Below are positions 20,673-31,849 of a stretch of DNA of 64,000 bases, in pieces. Location: NCBI GenBank assembly GCA_963978545.1, contig OZ021725.1, positions 90,383,305 to 90,447,304 of the forward strand, written 5' to 3'. This DNA is from Linyphia triangularis (Eukaryota; Arthropoda; Arachnida; Araneae; Linyphiidae). The position numbers were made by a program, and so were the translations under genes. The first letter of the stretch is position 1; every line of letters starts with the position of its first letter. The notes under the pieces were generated by a model, which was not told the DNA's origin, did no database searches, and saw only the letters and a list, made by a program, of their open reading frames with translations.

Positions 20673-21780
20673 TCAAGGAGTGGTGTCATCTGTTACTAAT
20701 TAAGTTGCCAATCGTAAATGAGTATTTTTCAGCTTGAGAATGGCGTGTCTGAGAATATAAATCGAATTTTCTTTTAAAACCCGTTCGTCTTCATAATAAA
20801 GTGATCAAATATCCCTTTGTTGAAGAGCGGTGATTGCTTTTACAGGTTGCTTTCAGAAAAAAAAAATAGTTTATGGATTAATATTAACTTTGAAAGCTTT
20901 ATATTTTTGCCACACAAAAAAAGTCAGAACGAAATTATTTTTCAATTAATTCTTTAAACATTAACTGTAATACTCTTATGATTTGGTATGTTATACTTAT
21001 AATTTAAATATTTCAATTGTAAATAATAATAATAACAGTTAAGGTAAATAAAATATCACAGTTCAGCAATGGAAAGATACACATATAATAATTACAAATA
21101 AACTTAATATTTGTTATGATTAATATTTTGTGACTACTATGATATTATAAGTCAAAGTTTTTGCAATTTTATTATTGTTTTATAATTTTCAAAATTAAAA
21201 TTATCAATCAAAAAACATTTTTTTAAAGTTTTATTATGTGTATTGAAGCAACAGTAATAAATGAATGGGAATAGAAATTTCCCGTTTGCTCAATGTCTAT
21301 GGTAATAACCTAATAAATGAACTAGTACTTTAGAATGAGAACATTTCTAAACACTTCCCATCACATAGCTATTGAATTCCTAGAGTCTCAATGATTTGAT
21401 CAACAAACAGTAGATAAAACGTATTAAACAAAAGAAACCTTTACGACACCTTAAAATAAAGGGATGAGGAGTAAAACATAGAGCTATCTACCCAAGTTTT
21501 ATTTTCCAGATGCATCAAGTAAATTTTCTGTTATAACCGAATTTATCCCTTCAATGTTTCAACGATGTATCCTAACTAGTCATGTATCAACCGAAACTCT
21601 TTGAGAAATCATGCAATCCTCTAAATTTCCTGCTTTGTATCCTTAACAGATTAGCAAGAGAATAAGGGCATCATTTTATGGTCATTATCTTGAGTTATTT
21701 AATAAAGCAATTCTAAAGACAACCAATCTACTGAAAACACAAATAACTCACAAAAAAAAAAGAGTAAATAAATTAATTAC
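20673..21780. other. AT-rich non-coding stretch
   Basis: No supported gene. The end (about 21480-21780) may be a further, very decayed unit of the tandem array that follows. Confidence 0.4.
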
Positions 21781-21799
21781 CATGGTTTATTTTCCTAGA

Positions 21800-22235
21800 T
21801 GAACTAAGATACATAATTCAACTAAACTCGGAGTTCTGATTACCACTGTCCATCAACTAGGAATGGTTTAGAAATTCCTCAGATAGACACAACCCTGCCG
21901 ATGCATGTATCGAAAAAGTAGTGTAAAAATAGATAACAAGAAAGTTTCAAATCGAAGGAGGACATAGCAGGATATAATCACCTGTAATGTGTAAATTAAC
22001 TGATATAGAGTTTAACGTACGTTCTAAGCCCCTAATAAAAGGCATGATTATGTCTGCGATATAACTTATTCTCTTTATCATAGTAGGGAAATAACTTCAA
22101 TCCATTTAATCTATGTACATTTCATATCACAAGTCTTGTTTTCAGTGATTTAAAAACCCTCACTAAATTAATATTTTTAACAAAAGACTTATAACTTAAT
22201 TAAAGTGAATGATCCAGATATCCAAGACCATTTAG
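21800..22235. repeat. Decayed tandem array, unit 1
   Basis: Landmarks shared with later units: CCACTGTCCATCAACTA (21843), GTATCGAAAAAGTAGTGTA (21907), GAAAGTTTCAAAT (21940), GAGTTTAACGT and GAATGATCCAGATATCC (22208). The unit is about 470-490 bp once the SINE in unit 2 is removed. Confidence 0.55.
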
Positions 22236-22408
22236 TTTCAGAGATAACAGTCCAACATATGCAGTTTGAAAGGTAAAAAATCTGGAAAACAGCCATCAAG
22301 CAGTAAAATAATCAACAAGAACCTGTCACAATCATATTCATGTCAACTCATTTTTAGAATAGATACCCCAATCTGGATTCGATCTCAGGACTCTGCCATA
22401 CAAACCAT

Positions 22409-22420
22409 AAGTCGGCAACG
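22409..22420. repeat. Left target-site duplication of SINE 2
   Basis: AAGTCGGCAACG, matching AAGTCGGCGACG at 22612-22623 at eleven of twelve positions. Confidence 0.75.
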
Positions 22421-22611
22421 TGTTAGTTGTTTCGTGTTCTCAACGACCTATACTTGTGCACAATAACGGCTAATCAGGCCTAGACCTACATTGTAGCGTG
22501 GATTCCGAACCACAACGTACATCCATGCCTAAAGAATTCGGCCCAAGATTTCGAACCCGTCATTTTTGGCATGCGAAGCCAGAGCGCTAACCACACGGCC
22601 ATCAGGTGCGC
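22421..22611 (-). mobile_element. tRNA-derived SINE, copy 2 (complete, with TSDs)
   Basis: On the minus strand it starts at 22611 with GCGCACCTGATGGCCGTGTG. Box A lies at about 22587-22602 (reverse complement TGGCCGTGTGGTTAG) and box B at about 22549-22558 (reverse complement GGGTTCGAAA). The body includes GTGGTTCGGAATCCACG and GCCGTTATTGTGCACAA, and the tail ends ACGAAACAACTAACA. The body matches SINE 3 at 53635-53721. The head differs from SINE 1, so the two may be subfamilies or two families sharing a tail type. Confidence 0.82.
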
Positions 22612-22623
22612 AAGTCGGCGACG
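22612..22623. repeat. Right target-site duplication of SINE 2
   Basis: AAGTCGGCGACG, partner of 22409-22420. Confidence 0.75.
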
Positions 22624-22900
22624 GTAAGATGAAAGTTTCAGATAGGAGCTTAATAGATATAATCTTCAGTGATATTTAAATTGGCTTTGTAATGGAGTTT
22701 AAAGTGCATTCCAAACTAAAACAATAATGTCTTACTTCTTCTGATATTATAACTTAGCATCCTCATCAAAGTAAAAGAAAATTAATCACTTAGGGCATTG
22801 AATTTTGCAAGCTACATTTTGAGTGATTAAAATGATACTGGACAAACTCCCTGAACAAAAGACCCATCACTTGCTAAAATGAATGGTCTAGATATCCACG

Positions 22901-23100
22901 CTTCTCACAATCCCAATCACCACTGTCTATCAACTATGAGTGAATCGCAACTGTCTCCTATTGACGGTCCGTTGATGCGAGCATCGAAAAAGGAGTGTAT
23001 ATATAGATGGAATGGAGGAGGAGAGAGTCCCGATTCGAAGCGGAGGAGACAGTCTCCTGTAAATGATGAAGAATGATGATAGATGCAGGATCGGGCAGCG
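22901..23100. repeat. Decayed tandem array, unit 3 (partial)
   Basis: CCACTGTCTATCAACTATGA (22920), GCATCGAAAAAGGAGTGTA (22981) and CGAAGCGGAGGAGACAG (23036) match unit 1 in order. Open frames on both strands here (22879-23076 plus, 22930-23136 minus) sit inside this repeat and have no recognised domain, so they are not called genes. Confidence 0.5.
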
Positions 23101-23400
23101 ACCCAAGAAAGTCGACAAATTAGTCAAATCCTTCATCAGGAGTCGACATCCACTTTAAAAAGGATGGAGGAGAGTGATGTCTTGCTGAGATTCCGATTGA
23201 TTTAATTCGGGGTGATAGTGGGACTCTCTTTAGAGCGACGCGGATCAATTCATTGTGAAGGAGTAGATGATGATTGTGTTTGTTAGAAGATGTATTGTGT
23301 CCGGTGTTAATTTTGAAAGGATGAGGAGTTTGTTAAATTGGGTTTGATTTGTATATTTTTAAGTGGTATTATGGTTGTAATGGTTGTTTATCGAAAAACT
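23101..23400. other. GC-raised non-coding stretch
   Basis: Rich in GA words (GGATGGAGGAGAGTGATG) with no open frame of note. Confidence 0.3.
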
Positions 23401-24860
23401 TACTGTTTATGATTGATTACTAATAATTTTAGTGTTAATTTTAAACGTCAGTATTTATCAAACAGGAGTGCACTATGTAATATTTTTAAAAAGTTATTAT
23501 TTTCTGTATTATATTATGAGTTTTCTGTAGTTTTAGCAACAATATTTTTAAATTTGAAAGAAATTTACAAAGAAATTCATAAGGATATTTTTATTTTAAA
23601 TAAATTTATTAAAAAAAATAATAATTTTCAAAAATTGACAAAAGTACATAGGGTTTTATATAATTTTTATGGGTAAATATTTTTTTTTATGTTCAATAAA
23701 TGCGTTGATTTAAAATACACGGAGTTGTCTTAAAAAGGTAGTTTAAAAAAGATAACGAGGACATACTGAATAATTATGTTTGCGTTTGAATAAATTTTGC
23801 ACTAAAGCCGTTATATAAAAAATAATTCTTTCATTAATATTGAACATTTTCTTAACACGATGCAAATTTAGTGTTTTTGATTTTTTTCCAAGTGATGGAT
23901 TAATATTTTAATAAGGGTTTATTTAATTTCAACTAACCTTTAACTAAGACAGATTATTATATTTAGATTGGTTTGTGAGTGAATGAGACTTTTTGTTTTA
24001 TAGATATTTCATTGCGATTTATATATTTTTTTTTTTAGCCAAAAAGTCTTATGAGAACGTTACTAGAATTTTTAATTAGACTTATAAATAAAATTAAAAA
24101 AATTTCAATACAGTTTAAAATTAGTTATCTTAATAAATTAAACATTTTGCATCATGTAACTAACTAAATTTTATTTAAATTATGTGTAGACTTAATAGTA
24201 TAATCCTTTTGTTAATTAAACATCTAAGTTTTAAGAAAAAAAGCACAAAATTATCAAATGTTATGGATGAAAAATTTAGTAACTGGTGTCAAGAATTATT
24301 GAATGCTGATAATATGAAATAGATAAGGAAAATGTGGGAATATATTATTGGTGGGAATTTATTTGTTGCAATACAATACAATACAATAACATAATAATAC
24401 AATAATATCTAATAATATAATAATACAGCCAGTATCATATGCTGGTGCAACAAATACAAATTTCGAATTTTTAAAATTTAACTAAGTTCTAAAAATTAAA
24501 AGAAAATATTTTATATTTATTAAAGAAGATAGTAAGTGTTTGAAAAACTTATCTATATATTTTTTTAATTATATTCTTTAATTTACATATTAAGACACTT
24601 TAATTATTTTTTCTTGTTTACACATTTTATATTATTAGGAATATTACATGTATATGAGTAGAAAAGTTGAAACATGATATCAGAGTATAAAAGTAACAGA
24701 AATTTATTAATTTATTTGTACTTAAAATTCTTGAATCGCTAAACTTTATAATAGATTAATTTCGGTCTTCCAGCACAAGTAACGAAAAATGTGAATATTT
24801 CCTAATAAACATTATGTCCTTATTAAAAATAATTCAATATTTAATAGAAGAAATTATTCA
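23401..24860. other. AT-rich non-coding stretch
   Basis: An 87-codon plus frame (23413-23676) is made of Asn, Lys, Ile, Phe and Leu, as expected from A/T-rich DNA, and has no motif. If the minus-strand microexon downstream is real, this is intron following it. Confidence 0.45.
24369..24425. repeat. (AATAC)n-like microsatellite
   Basis: CAATACAATACAATACAATA followed by AATAATAC/AATATC variants. Confidence 0.9.
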
Positions 24861-24871
24861 ATTATACTCAC

Positions 24872-24919
24872 CACAAAGATAATTTTTTATAGCACCGTAC
24901 TGTTCTGGAAACTCCAAGT
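24872..24919 (-). CDS. Candidate 48-nt microexon with near-ideal splice sites
   Basis: Read on the minus strand, TAATTATTTTTATTTTAG is followed by a 48-nt segment starting ACTTGGAGTTTCC and ending CTTTGTG, then GTGAGTATA. The acceptor has an uninterrupted pyrimidine-rich tract with TTTTAG, and the donor matches GTRAGT in full. The exon is a multiple of three. The frame starting at its third base reads LEFPEQYGAIKNYLC, leaving symmetrical phase-1 ends, so it could be skipped without frameshift. A second frame is also open. The segment is visibly more complex than its A/T-rich flanks. I do not recognise the protein. No partner exon was found in the window, which is compatible with very long introns. 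Chance pairing of good sites remains possible. Confidence 0.4.
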
Positions 24920-25039
24920 CTAAAATAAAAATAATTACAAAAATTAGTACCAAAACAATGAAAACATAAATAAAATTATTAATAACGATTAGCATAACAT
25001 GTCAAAGTATCAAAAGTCTGATGAAAATAAAACTTTTTT

Positions 25040-25720
25040 TTTTATTTCAAAGTTTCCCAACCCATCTAAGTGATATTAGACGCAACAATGTATCAAAACC
25101 CATCAACATATTTTGCTTGTTTCATCTACCTTCCGTCTCTATGCAAACACTAAAGAAGACGTTTGCTTAAAAGCAATCTTTTTCCCCTCAGACTCCCATC
25201 TCATTAGCTATATATTACTCAACCGCAACAGGCAACCAAATCGATGAAGAAGAAACACATCTTCCGATGAGAAGATGTTGTAAAATAAACACGAGGGAAA
25301 AACGGTGGCAAATAATTACTTTAAAACTTTCATCCATCAGTTTGCTTTTTACACTTTCACCAGGAATGGAATTTTTCAATTTTTTTTTCCCGCCATTCCT
25401 GAATTTTTTATTTTTTTTTATTCCAGAAATCGTACCAAACTAAAAAGGGTGGGAGTTGAGGTGTAGGTATCCTTCTTCCGTTGTTAGTTTTCAATCTATC
25501 ATGTCGGCCATTATCTTGTCAAAAGGAAGAGTAGAAGTTGCAGTGTGGGCCTTGATAATGCACTGATTAATTACAGTTTCCGGTGAGCCAAAGGAATTTT
25601 CGCTAAATCGAAATTAATCTTTGTTCGCTTCTTAATTTATTTGTGGTTGAGATATCGTTCTAAGCCCCTTTTGGAAGTTTTTCTTTTCCATATTTTACCC
25701 TTAGCCGTCTTGTTGATGTG
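25040..25720. other. GC-raised island 5
   Basis: Single-copy-looking DNA beginning about 120 bp beyond the candidate microexon. It holds an E2F-type TTTCCCGCC (25386-25394) and an inverted pair AGGAATGG/CCATTCCT (25362-25369, 25393-25400) of TEAD-type cores. No open frame of note. Confidence 0.35.
25362..25400. promoter_or_regulatory. Inverted TEAD-type pair with E2F-type site between
   Basis: AGGAATGG and CCATTCCT are exact reverse complements. TTTCCCGCC overlaps the second. GGAATG is the TEAD core and TTTSSCGC the E2F core. The arrangement is suggestive but short motifs occur by chance. Confidence 0.3.
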
Positions 25721-26160
25721 AAGATGTTGAATCGTTGGTAATTTCTTTCGTAGCGTCAAGATGCAAGTAGACTTTTGTGAACTAATGTATTAGTAATGAA
25801 GGTTTTTTTTTTTTGTGTGTGTGAAAGATGGCGAGAGAAATATATCATTTTAAGGAGGAAGATGCTATCACTGCTATTAGTGGAATGAAATGTTAGTTTT
25901 TAATATTGAAAAATCCGTAGACATTTCAAATATATAACAAGTATATTCTAATGATTAAGTATTACCAAACTTACAATGAAATTTATATTTTCTATATGGG
26001 AAATACAAATAATTTAGACTTATGTAATGTATCAAAAGTCATACAAAACAGTATAATAATTAAACATATAAATTCGCAATTTTTTGAGAAAAATACACTT
26101 TGAATTTTTTTGATCAACCACAAACATTTCTTACTTTTTAACACGCTTTTATTAGTTTCA
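25721..26160. other. AT-rich non-coding stretch
   Basis: No supported feature. Confidence 0.4.
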
Positions 26161-26620
26161 CCTGTATGTTTGCTTGTAACCGACTCTTTTGGGCTCGATT
26201 TTGCCCTACTTTGAGCGATCAGATTTGATTCAAACTTTGCACACTTGTCAAAAACCGATGACAATACAATATTTCAATAAGTTTGTCGCTTTATCACAAG
26301 GATTAGTTCGTGTTGCCCTTGAGCCGTTAAATTCCAACCAACCTACTCTGGAATCGAATCCTGGTGTGCCGCTACCCGTTACAATTGATAAAGCAGACAT
26401 TTGAAAGATTTGTCGTGGGAACGACGGTTATACAAAGCGTGTTTTTATATCGCATTATCCTTACCAGGATCTTCCGGATTAGTGATTTTTCATATTCAGA
26501 GACACGGTAGTGTTTTGTGCCAAGTAGTACGGCGTGTACTAAGGCATACACATGACTTAAATTTGAGACAAGCATGTGACTATAGGCAGGAACAACTGGA
26601 GAGTTTGTACACTTAACTAA
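26161..26620. other. GC-raised island 6 with two short plus frames
   Basis: Frames 26189-26404 and 26401-26616 overlap by four bases at their junction (ATGA-type overlap), and a minus frame 26372-26575 is also open. None shows a known domain. On the minus strand GGATTCGATTCC (about 26349-26360) resembles a pol III box B, but no box A lies at the right distance. A decayed repeat is possible. Confidence 0.25.
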
Positions 26621-26659
26621 AAAAATTAACTAAAAAAAATTTATACTTTACAGAAAAAA

Positions 26660-27079
26660 TAATTAATAGTTTAAAAAACTAAAAAACACGCTTTAATAGA
26701 AAACCAAACTAAAAAGTAGAAAATAATCAATAGTTTAAAAAACTAAAAAACACGCTTTAATAGAAAAGTGAACTAAAAAGTAGAAAATAATTTTAAATAA
26801 GTTTGAAATAAGAATAGAGTGATTAACAAGAAATATTTATTTTATCGTAAAAAAGCGTGGGGTGTTTGATGTCAATTGTTGTAAATATTTAATGACAGTT
26901 ATTGGTAAAAGTAGAGCCATTATGAAAATTTCTTAAAAAGCTCCCCAAGCTTTTTTGCGATAAAATATTTCCTGTTAATCGCTCTATTCTTATTTCAAAC
27001 TTATTTAAAATTATTTTCTACTTTTTAGTTCACTTTTCTATTAAAGCATGTTTTTTAGTTTTTTAAACTATTAATTATT
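26660..27079. repeat. Nearly perfect inverted repeat (arms about 135-140 bp)
   Basis: The left arm, 26728-26862, and the right arm, 26941-27079, are reverse complements with only a handful of differences (for example AGAGTGATTAACAAGAAA against AGAGCGATTAACAGGAAA). The loop is about 78 bp. The left side carries an extra tandem copy of the outer 64 bp (26667-26730 repeated at 26731-26794), absent from the right. The low divergence implies a recent origin or gene-conversion-like correction. No terminal duplication was found, so a foldback transposon is possible but unproven. Confidence 0.88.
26667..26794 (+). repeat. 64-bp tandem duplication within the left arm
   Basis: TAGTTTAAAAAACTAAAAAA and CACGCTTTAATAGAAAA recur at 64-bp spacing, and the two units differ mainly at ACCAAAC versus GTGAAC. 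Confidence 0.9.
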
Positions 27080-28160
27080 TAGAAATTCCATTTAGCTACA
27101 GAATCCCACTTTTATATTTAAACTGTAGTGTTTAAAAAAATATGATTTAAATCTCATCAAAAGTAATCAAACTAAGAAAAGAGTTAAATTTTAAAGATGA
27201 CATCATATTTATTAAAAAAAAAACAAAAAAAAAACGCTTTATATTTTATTAATTAAGGTGGTTTCAATTGTATGCAACTTTAATGAAAATATTAATGAAT
27301 ATAAAAATGTTATTAAGCTATTTTAATTAGGATGGACGATTTTAAACTAATAAAATATAAGTATAATCATCCTGACCGTTATTTATTTTCCGAAAAAAAC
27401 CATAAGATACATTAAAATATAATAATTGACTAAATATAGTAATTTAATCTTACAAACGTGCTAGTATAACTACGTGTTTTTGTATAGGAAATTCTTAAAA
27501 TTTCAATTATTCCCAGCATCACTTTTAATTGTTTGAATAGAATGTGATACGAACATATTACAGTTCCAGTTATAAGAATAAAAAATATATTTTCTCAATT
27601 TTAGATAAGTTAATTCTTTAATAAGTATGTCCAGTGAACAAATTTCAAACGAGATAAGATTTTAAGCTTTTCATTTTTTTCAATAGTATAATGCAGATGA
27701 TTTTGAAATTAAGTAAACTAATAGAAATAAATTATTCAACTTGGATTAAGAATTTAAATAATCGATCAAAAAAGCATTTGCATTCATTTTGAGTACTAGT
27801 TCAGAAGAATGGATAACATGAATAAAGGATACTGAGCCATTTATTTTTAATTGAAAAATAATTAAAATTTCCCAAAAGCAATTTCATTTCCAGATGTCAC
27901 ACACAAAAACCATAAGCCGGTACTCATTTCCAAGAACTATTAGTTCATTTTCCTTCAGATCAATTTAGAAACTTGACTCTCAATTATTATTACTTTTTAA
28001 TTTAATAACTCTATTTGAATTCTAAACCCATATAAATACTCTGTAGAATGGTCGTTTAGATTATCTGTGATTGATTTCAGTTTCTTAATTGAAAATTTTG
28101 AATTTAGTTATTAGAATAAGGCACAGGTAAGATATAATGGACCTCGTTTCTTTTCATAAT
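27080..28160. other. AT-rich non-coding stretch
   Basis: No frame or repeat was recognised. Confidence 0.45.
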
Positions 28161-28492
28161 TCAGCAAAATAATAATCGAAATGATTACTTCCCGATTGCC
28201 AGATCCAAATCAGCAGTAAGTTTCTAGAAATAAATGCAAACGATGTTTTTCTCTGAGCAATTACCGATAGCGGCCATTTTCTTCCGAATTTGGGTGGTTC
28301 AATTAAAATATTCAGTTTCAGATTGAAATGTTTTGTCGTTAAGGTAGCATTAAATAGAAAATCTGTCTACAAAAAAAAGTTTTTTAATCATTTAGAGTGC
28401 TTTTCAAATGAGAGCATTAAAGATGTAGACTTAAAAAATAGAATATGAAATGAAAGGCAGCCTAATTGCTTTTGTCAGTTAATGATCAGTGG

Positions 28493-28500
28493 TGACGTCA
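28493..28500. promoter_or_regulatory. CRE palindrome TGACGTCA
   Basis: A perfect cAMP-response-element octamer, 11 bp before an RFX-like half-site pair. CRE and X-box neighbours are a known promoter combination in other animals. Activity here is inferred. Confidence 0.4.
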
Positions 28501-28511
28501 CAACGACAAAA

Positions 28512-28523
28512 TTGCTTAGCAAC
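28512..28523. promoter_or_regulatory. X-box-like inverted half-sites
   Basis: TTGCTTAGCAAC: the half-sites TTGC and GCAA face each other as in RFX sites, with a non-consensus centre. Confidence 0.3.
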
Positions 28524-28600
28524 CGAATGCAATGAAGAGAAGTTAATTAAATGAAAAACGCAGAACAAAGGAGAATGGGGAAAGGTAATTTTGTGATTCT

Positions 28601-29840
28601 TGGCAATCTAGGTTTCTTTGTTTTCGACAATTCATGTCATTATGTAACTTACCAATAACCAAATAACTACTTTAAGGCAAAATACGAAGAAATATTTATT
28701 TCTCAATTCTTTTACAAATTACGGTAAAAGCAACAAAGAAATGTCTTCAACGCTAAATCATACGTTCATAATTTATCAGCAGAATAATTCCATTATATTC
28801 AGAAATCTTCCACAACAGTAATTTTAAAGCTCATGAAAGACTCAAACCGCATATAGTTCTCAAATAATTGATAGCAAGATATTGAAAATGATAATCCAAA
28901 TCAAATGATACATCAACTCCAAATTTTTATATTTTTTGCTAACACTCCCCCCTTCAAAGATTTAAACCATTACATGATTACTTTCACAACGGTGTAAAGA
29001 TCTATCTTCTTAATATTTAGTCTTTCTTAATTAAATAATTCATGAAGAAGTTTTTTTAACTACAATACCAATCAAATACACTTTCCATTAAACAGCAAGA
29101 CACAATATGGAAATTAAAGCTAATATTTATCATTAAATAACAATTTATCCTTATTCATAGAAACAAATATTTAAATTTTTTGTGAAATATTTGCAAGTTA
29201 TGCTTCACACCATAATGAAAACTATATTGAAATCATTTTTTTAATCAAAATCCAATTTCTAAAAATGAAAAATGCATGTTTACAAGAAAACAATAAGATG
29301 CATTCTAGATCTCTAACCAAATATAAAGCAATACCACCTTAAAGTTTTCTTCTAAATCAAAATTTCAGGGAAGATCTAATGATTTATTTATTAAACAAAG
29401 CAGGGATTATTACATTCCTTTCTGAATACCGTCTCTACACAAACAATTGGCACTGGTATTGATAATGTGAATATATATATATTTTTTATGGAAACCATAA
29501 TAATTGTAATTTTCTACTGGTTTCGCAAGTTTTATGAGTATCCTTCAAATAGGATATTAAAAGAAAGTAGTGTTAGGCGTGGTGAGGAGTCAGAAATCTT
29601 TAGATTAAAAGTCGGAGTTCAGGTAGTAGGAATGGCAACAAGTTGTCTGAGGAGGTGGGAAAGTAGTGTTGCAAATACAAATTTCCTTGAAGGAGGAGAC
29701 AATAAATCGCAATAATCTCCGATTTCATTTCGGGTTAATTTAAAACACTACGAAAGCGATATTATTTTACAGTGTTTCTTAAGAAATTTTAAGTTGCACC
29801 ATTAGTAAATCAATATGCTTGGAGGCAATATATATTAAAG

Positions 29841-29844
<4 letters not shown>
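28601..29844. other. AT-rich non-coding stretch
   Basis: An 82-codon plus frame (29467-29715) starts MNIYIFFMETIIIVIFYWF and then becomes mixed. There is a hydrophobic start but no known domain, and the upstream region is poly-A/T. Not called. Confidence 0.35.

Positions 29845-29881
<37 letters not shown>
29845..29881. repeat. Poly-T run (37 T), the longest homopolymer in the window
   Basis: Uninterrupted. No retroposon body is visible on either side. Confidence 0.95.
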
Positions 29882-29882
<1 letters not shown>

Positions 29883-31849
29883 TAAATAATTTTCAAAGAA
29901 TTTTAATTTACTTCATTTTATTAAAAACGCAGAACTTTTTTTTTGTTCTAACTTCAGTTTCATTTGATTTTATCGTTTTTTTTTTAGTTTTTTTTTTTAA
30001 ACTACAGTTCTAATGAATGTAAAAGAAATTTAAACAATAAAATAATTATAAATTAATAAAATATTGATACCTATTTGATTTTGAAGCGAATATATTCTTT
30101 ATAGGAGGCTTGTTTAAAAGTTTATTAAATACGTTTTCGAAGTAAAATCTTATAATAAAACCAAACTTTATTGGAAAACACATTAATTTAATTTGAATAT
30201 ATGTTGAATTCTTTTTAAAGTGAAGTGGATAGAAAGAAATATTCAAAAGTAATATTTTAAATATGATATTTAAACATACCTACTTTCTTGAAGATAAATT
30301 ATGTGGTTGATATTATGAATCTATATTTTTTTTTTATCAAGCATTAGTTTAATTATATCCACAGGAATAAAAAAAATCGTAATTTCCTTAATAGAAGTTA
30401 CAATTTCCTCAACTAATTACCAATATTATTTATTAGATAGCTTTCGCATTCACTTTTTTACGAAGAAATGCTACAGAAAAAATCTAGATAAATATATCTT
30501 TGTTATTATTTTAAGTTATTTTTTGATTAAAATGAATTATTGTCTTAAAAGATCATGTGCATTATAACTTACATTAGTAATTAATACTGAGCATTCATAC
30601 TTTATGATTTAGCAAGATATTTAAAGTTTTTTACAAATTCCATAAATGCATGTTAAGCAAGTAGAAATTACACCTGTAGAAAATAATTTAAAGTCCGAAA
30701 ACTGAACAATTACGAAGCATTTTAAGAAATTTTGATTGAATTTTAAGTTAAGAAAACACATTCTTTTTCAAGAGATAGTTTCTTCTGTAAACAAGCTCTG
30801 AATTTTTAATATTAATGCCACTTTTTATCACCAGCTTCATTTTAAGAAAATCTGAATCTCATACAAAAAATTAATTAAATTTTCCTGGCTTTCACGTTTG
30901 TTATTAGACTCGGGAAGTTTCACTGGCAGGCTGGGACGGAAACTTGCGTGTTTTTCTTCTCTTCACCTTGCACATATTTTAATTTCGTTGTTAATTTGCT
31001 TAATTTTAAATATGTCACCGTGAAAGTAATATCCTGAATGAAAAATTCATATGCAGAAAAAGAAGAGTAAGAAAGTCTCCAATCCGCAAATGTAATTATT
31101 TTTGAGGGTTAGAGTTTTAATCTTGTTGTTTCACATGGGAAAATATTTTGATAGTTTTTCTTTAAAGGATATTTTGAAGTAATTGCATAATTTTTAGGCA
31201 TGTTTTAGGACTTGGAGGTATATTCCTTTAAATATAGATTGAATTAGTTTAAAACTAAGATACTATATGAGTGAAATAAGTAATTGTAGTGTTTTAAAAC
31301 TATCAGTAAGTATTTAAATAGTATACAACTCAATTTTATAAAAAAGGGTTAAATAAAGTTTTACATGTATAATATTACATGGCGATAGTTGATCAAGTGG
31401 ATTTGAATACGAAACAAATTATAATGAATTTATGAGCAAGTTAATTAAACGCATATTAAAGTATACGGAATATTCCTCGAAAGAAACAATTTAGATAAAT
31501 ATAAATTAAATAAAAACTATCAATGAGATCTCCATACAAAAGAAACTCTTTAATATTAAATATTCATGTTAACTATTGATGATAGTTGCAGAAATTAGTC
31601 CAATAGACTATCGCATAAGATAAGAAGTTAATTGTTTAAACGTTACAATAAGCTATAAACTTCAAAACGTTAATTTAAAAATATTTCATTTATATTATAT
31701 TTTCTTCAACTTCATTACGAACTTATAAACAATTTTCCTCTCAAAATCATATATACCATACGAAATACATTTTTAAAATGCAACATAAGTTAAATAACCT
31801 AAAAACAAACTATTTTATTTCTTAAAGATCACTACATTTTTAAAATACC
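29882..31849. other. AT-rich non-coding stretch
   Basis: No supported frame, repeat or RNA gene. Confidence 0.45.

Larger units (their letters stand above)
22236..22900. repeat. Decayed tandem array, unit 2 (split by SINE 2)
   Basis: Landmarks: GTCACAATCATATTCATGTC (22326), GAAAGTTTCAGATAGG (22629), GGAGTTTAAAGTGC, GATATTATAACTTAGCATCC and GAATGGTCTAGATATCC (22880). They are in the same order as in unit 1. The SINE at 22421-22611 interrupts it. Confidence 0.55.
28161..28600. other. Mixed-composition island 7
   Basis: Contains the CRE and X-box-like pair listed below. No open frame of note. Confidence 0.3.

Noticed and set aside
22879..23076. 65-codon frame with a basic patch (KRRRQSPVNDEE)
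   Set aside because: Looks nuclear-protein-like, but lies in unit 3 of the decayed tandem array and is closed in the sister units.
26349..26360. GGATTCGATTCC (minus) as pol III box B
   Set aside because: No box A or SINE body matching the other three.
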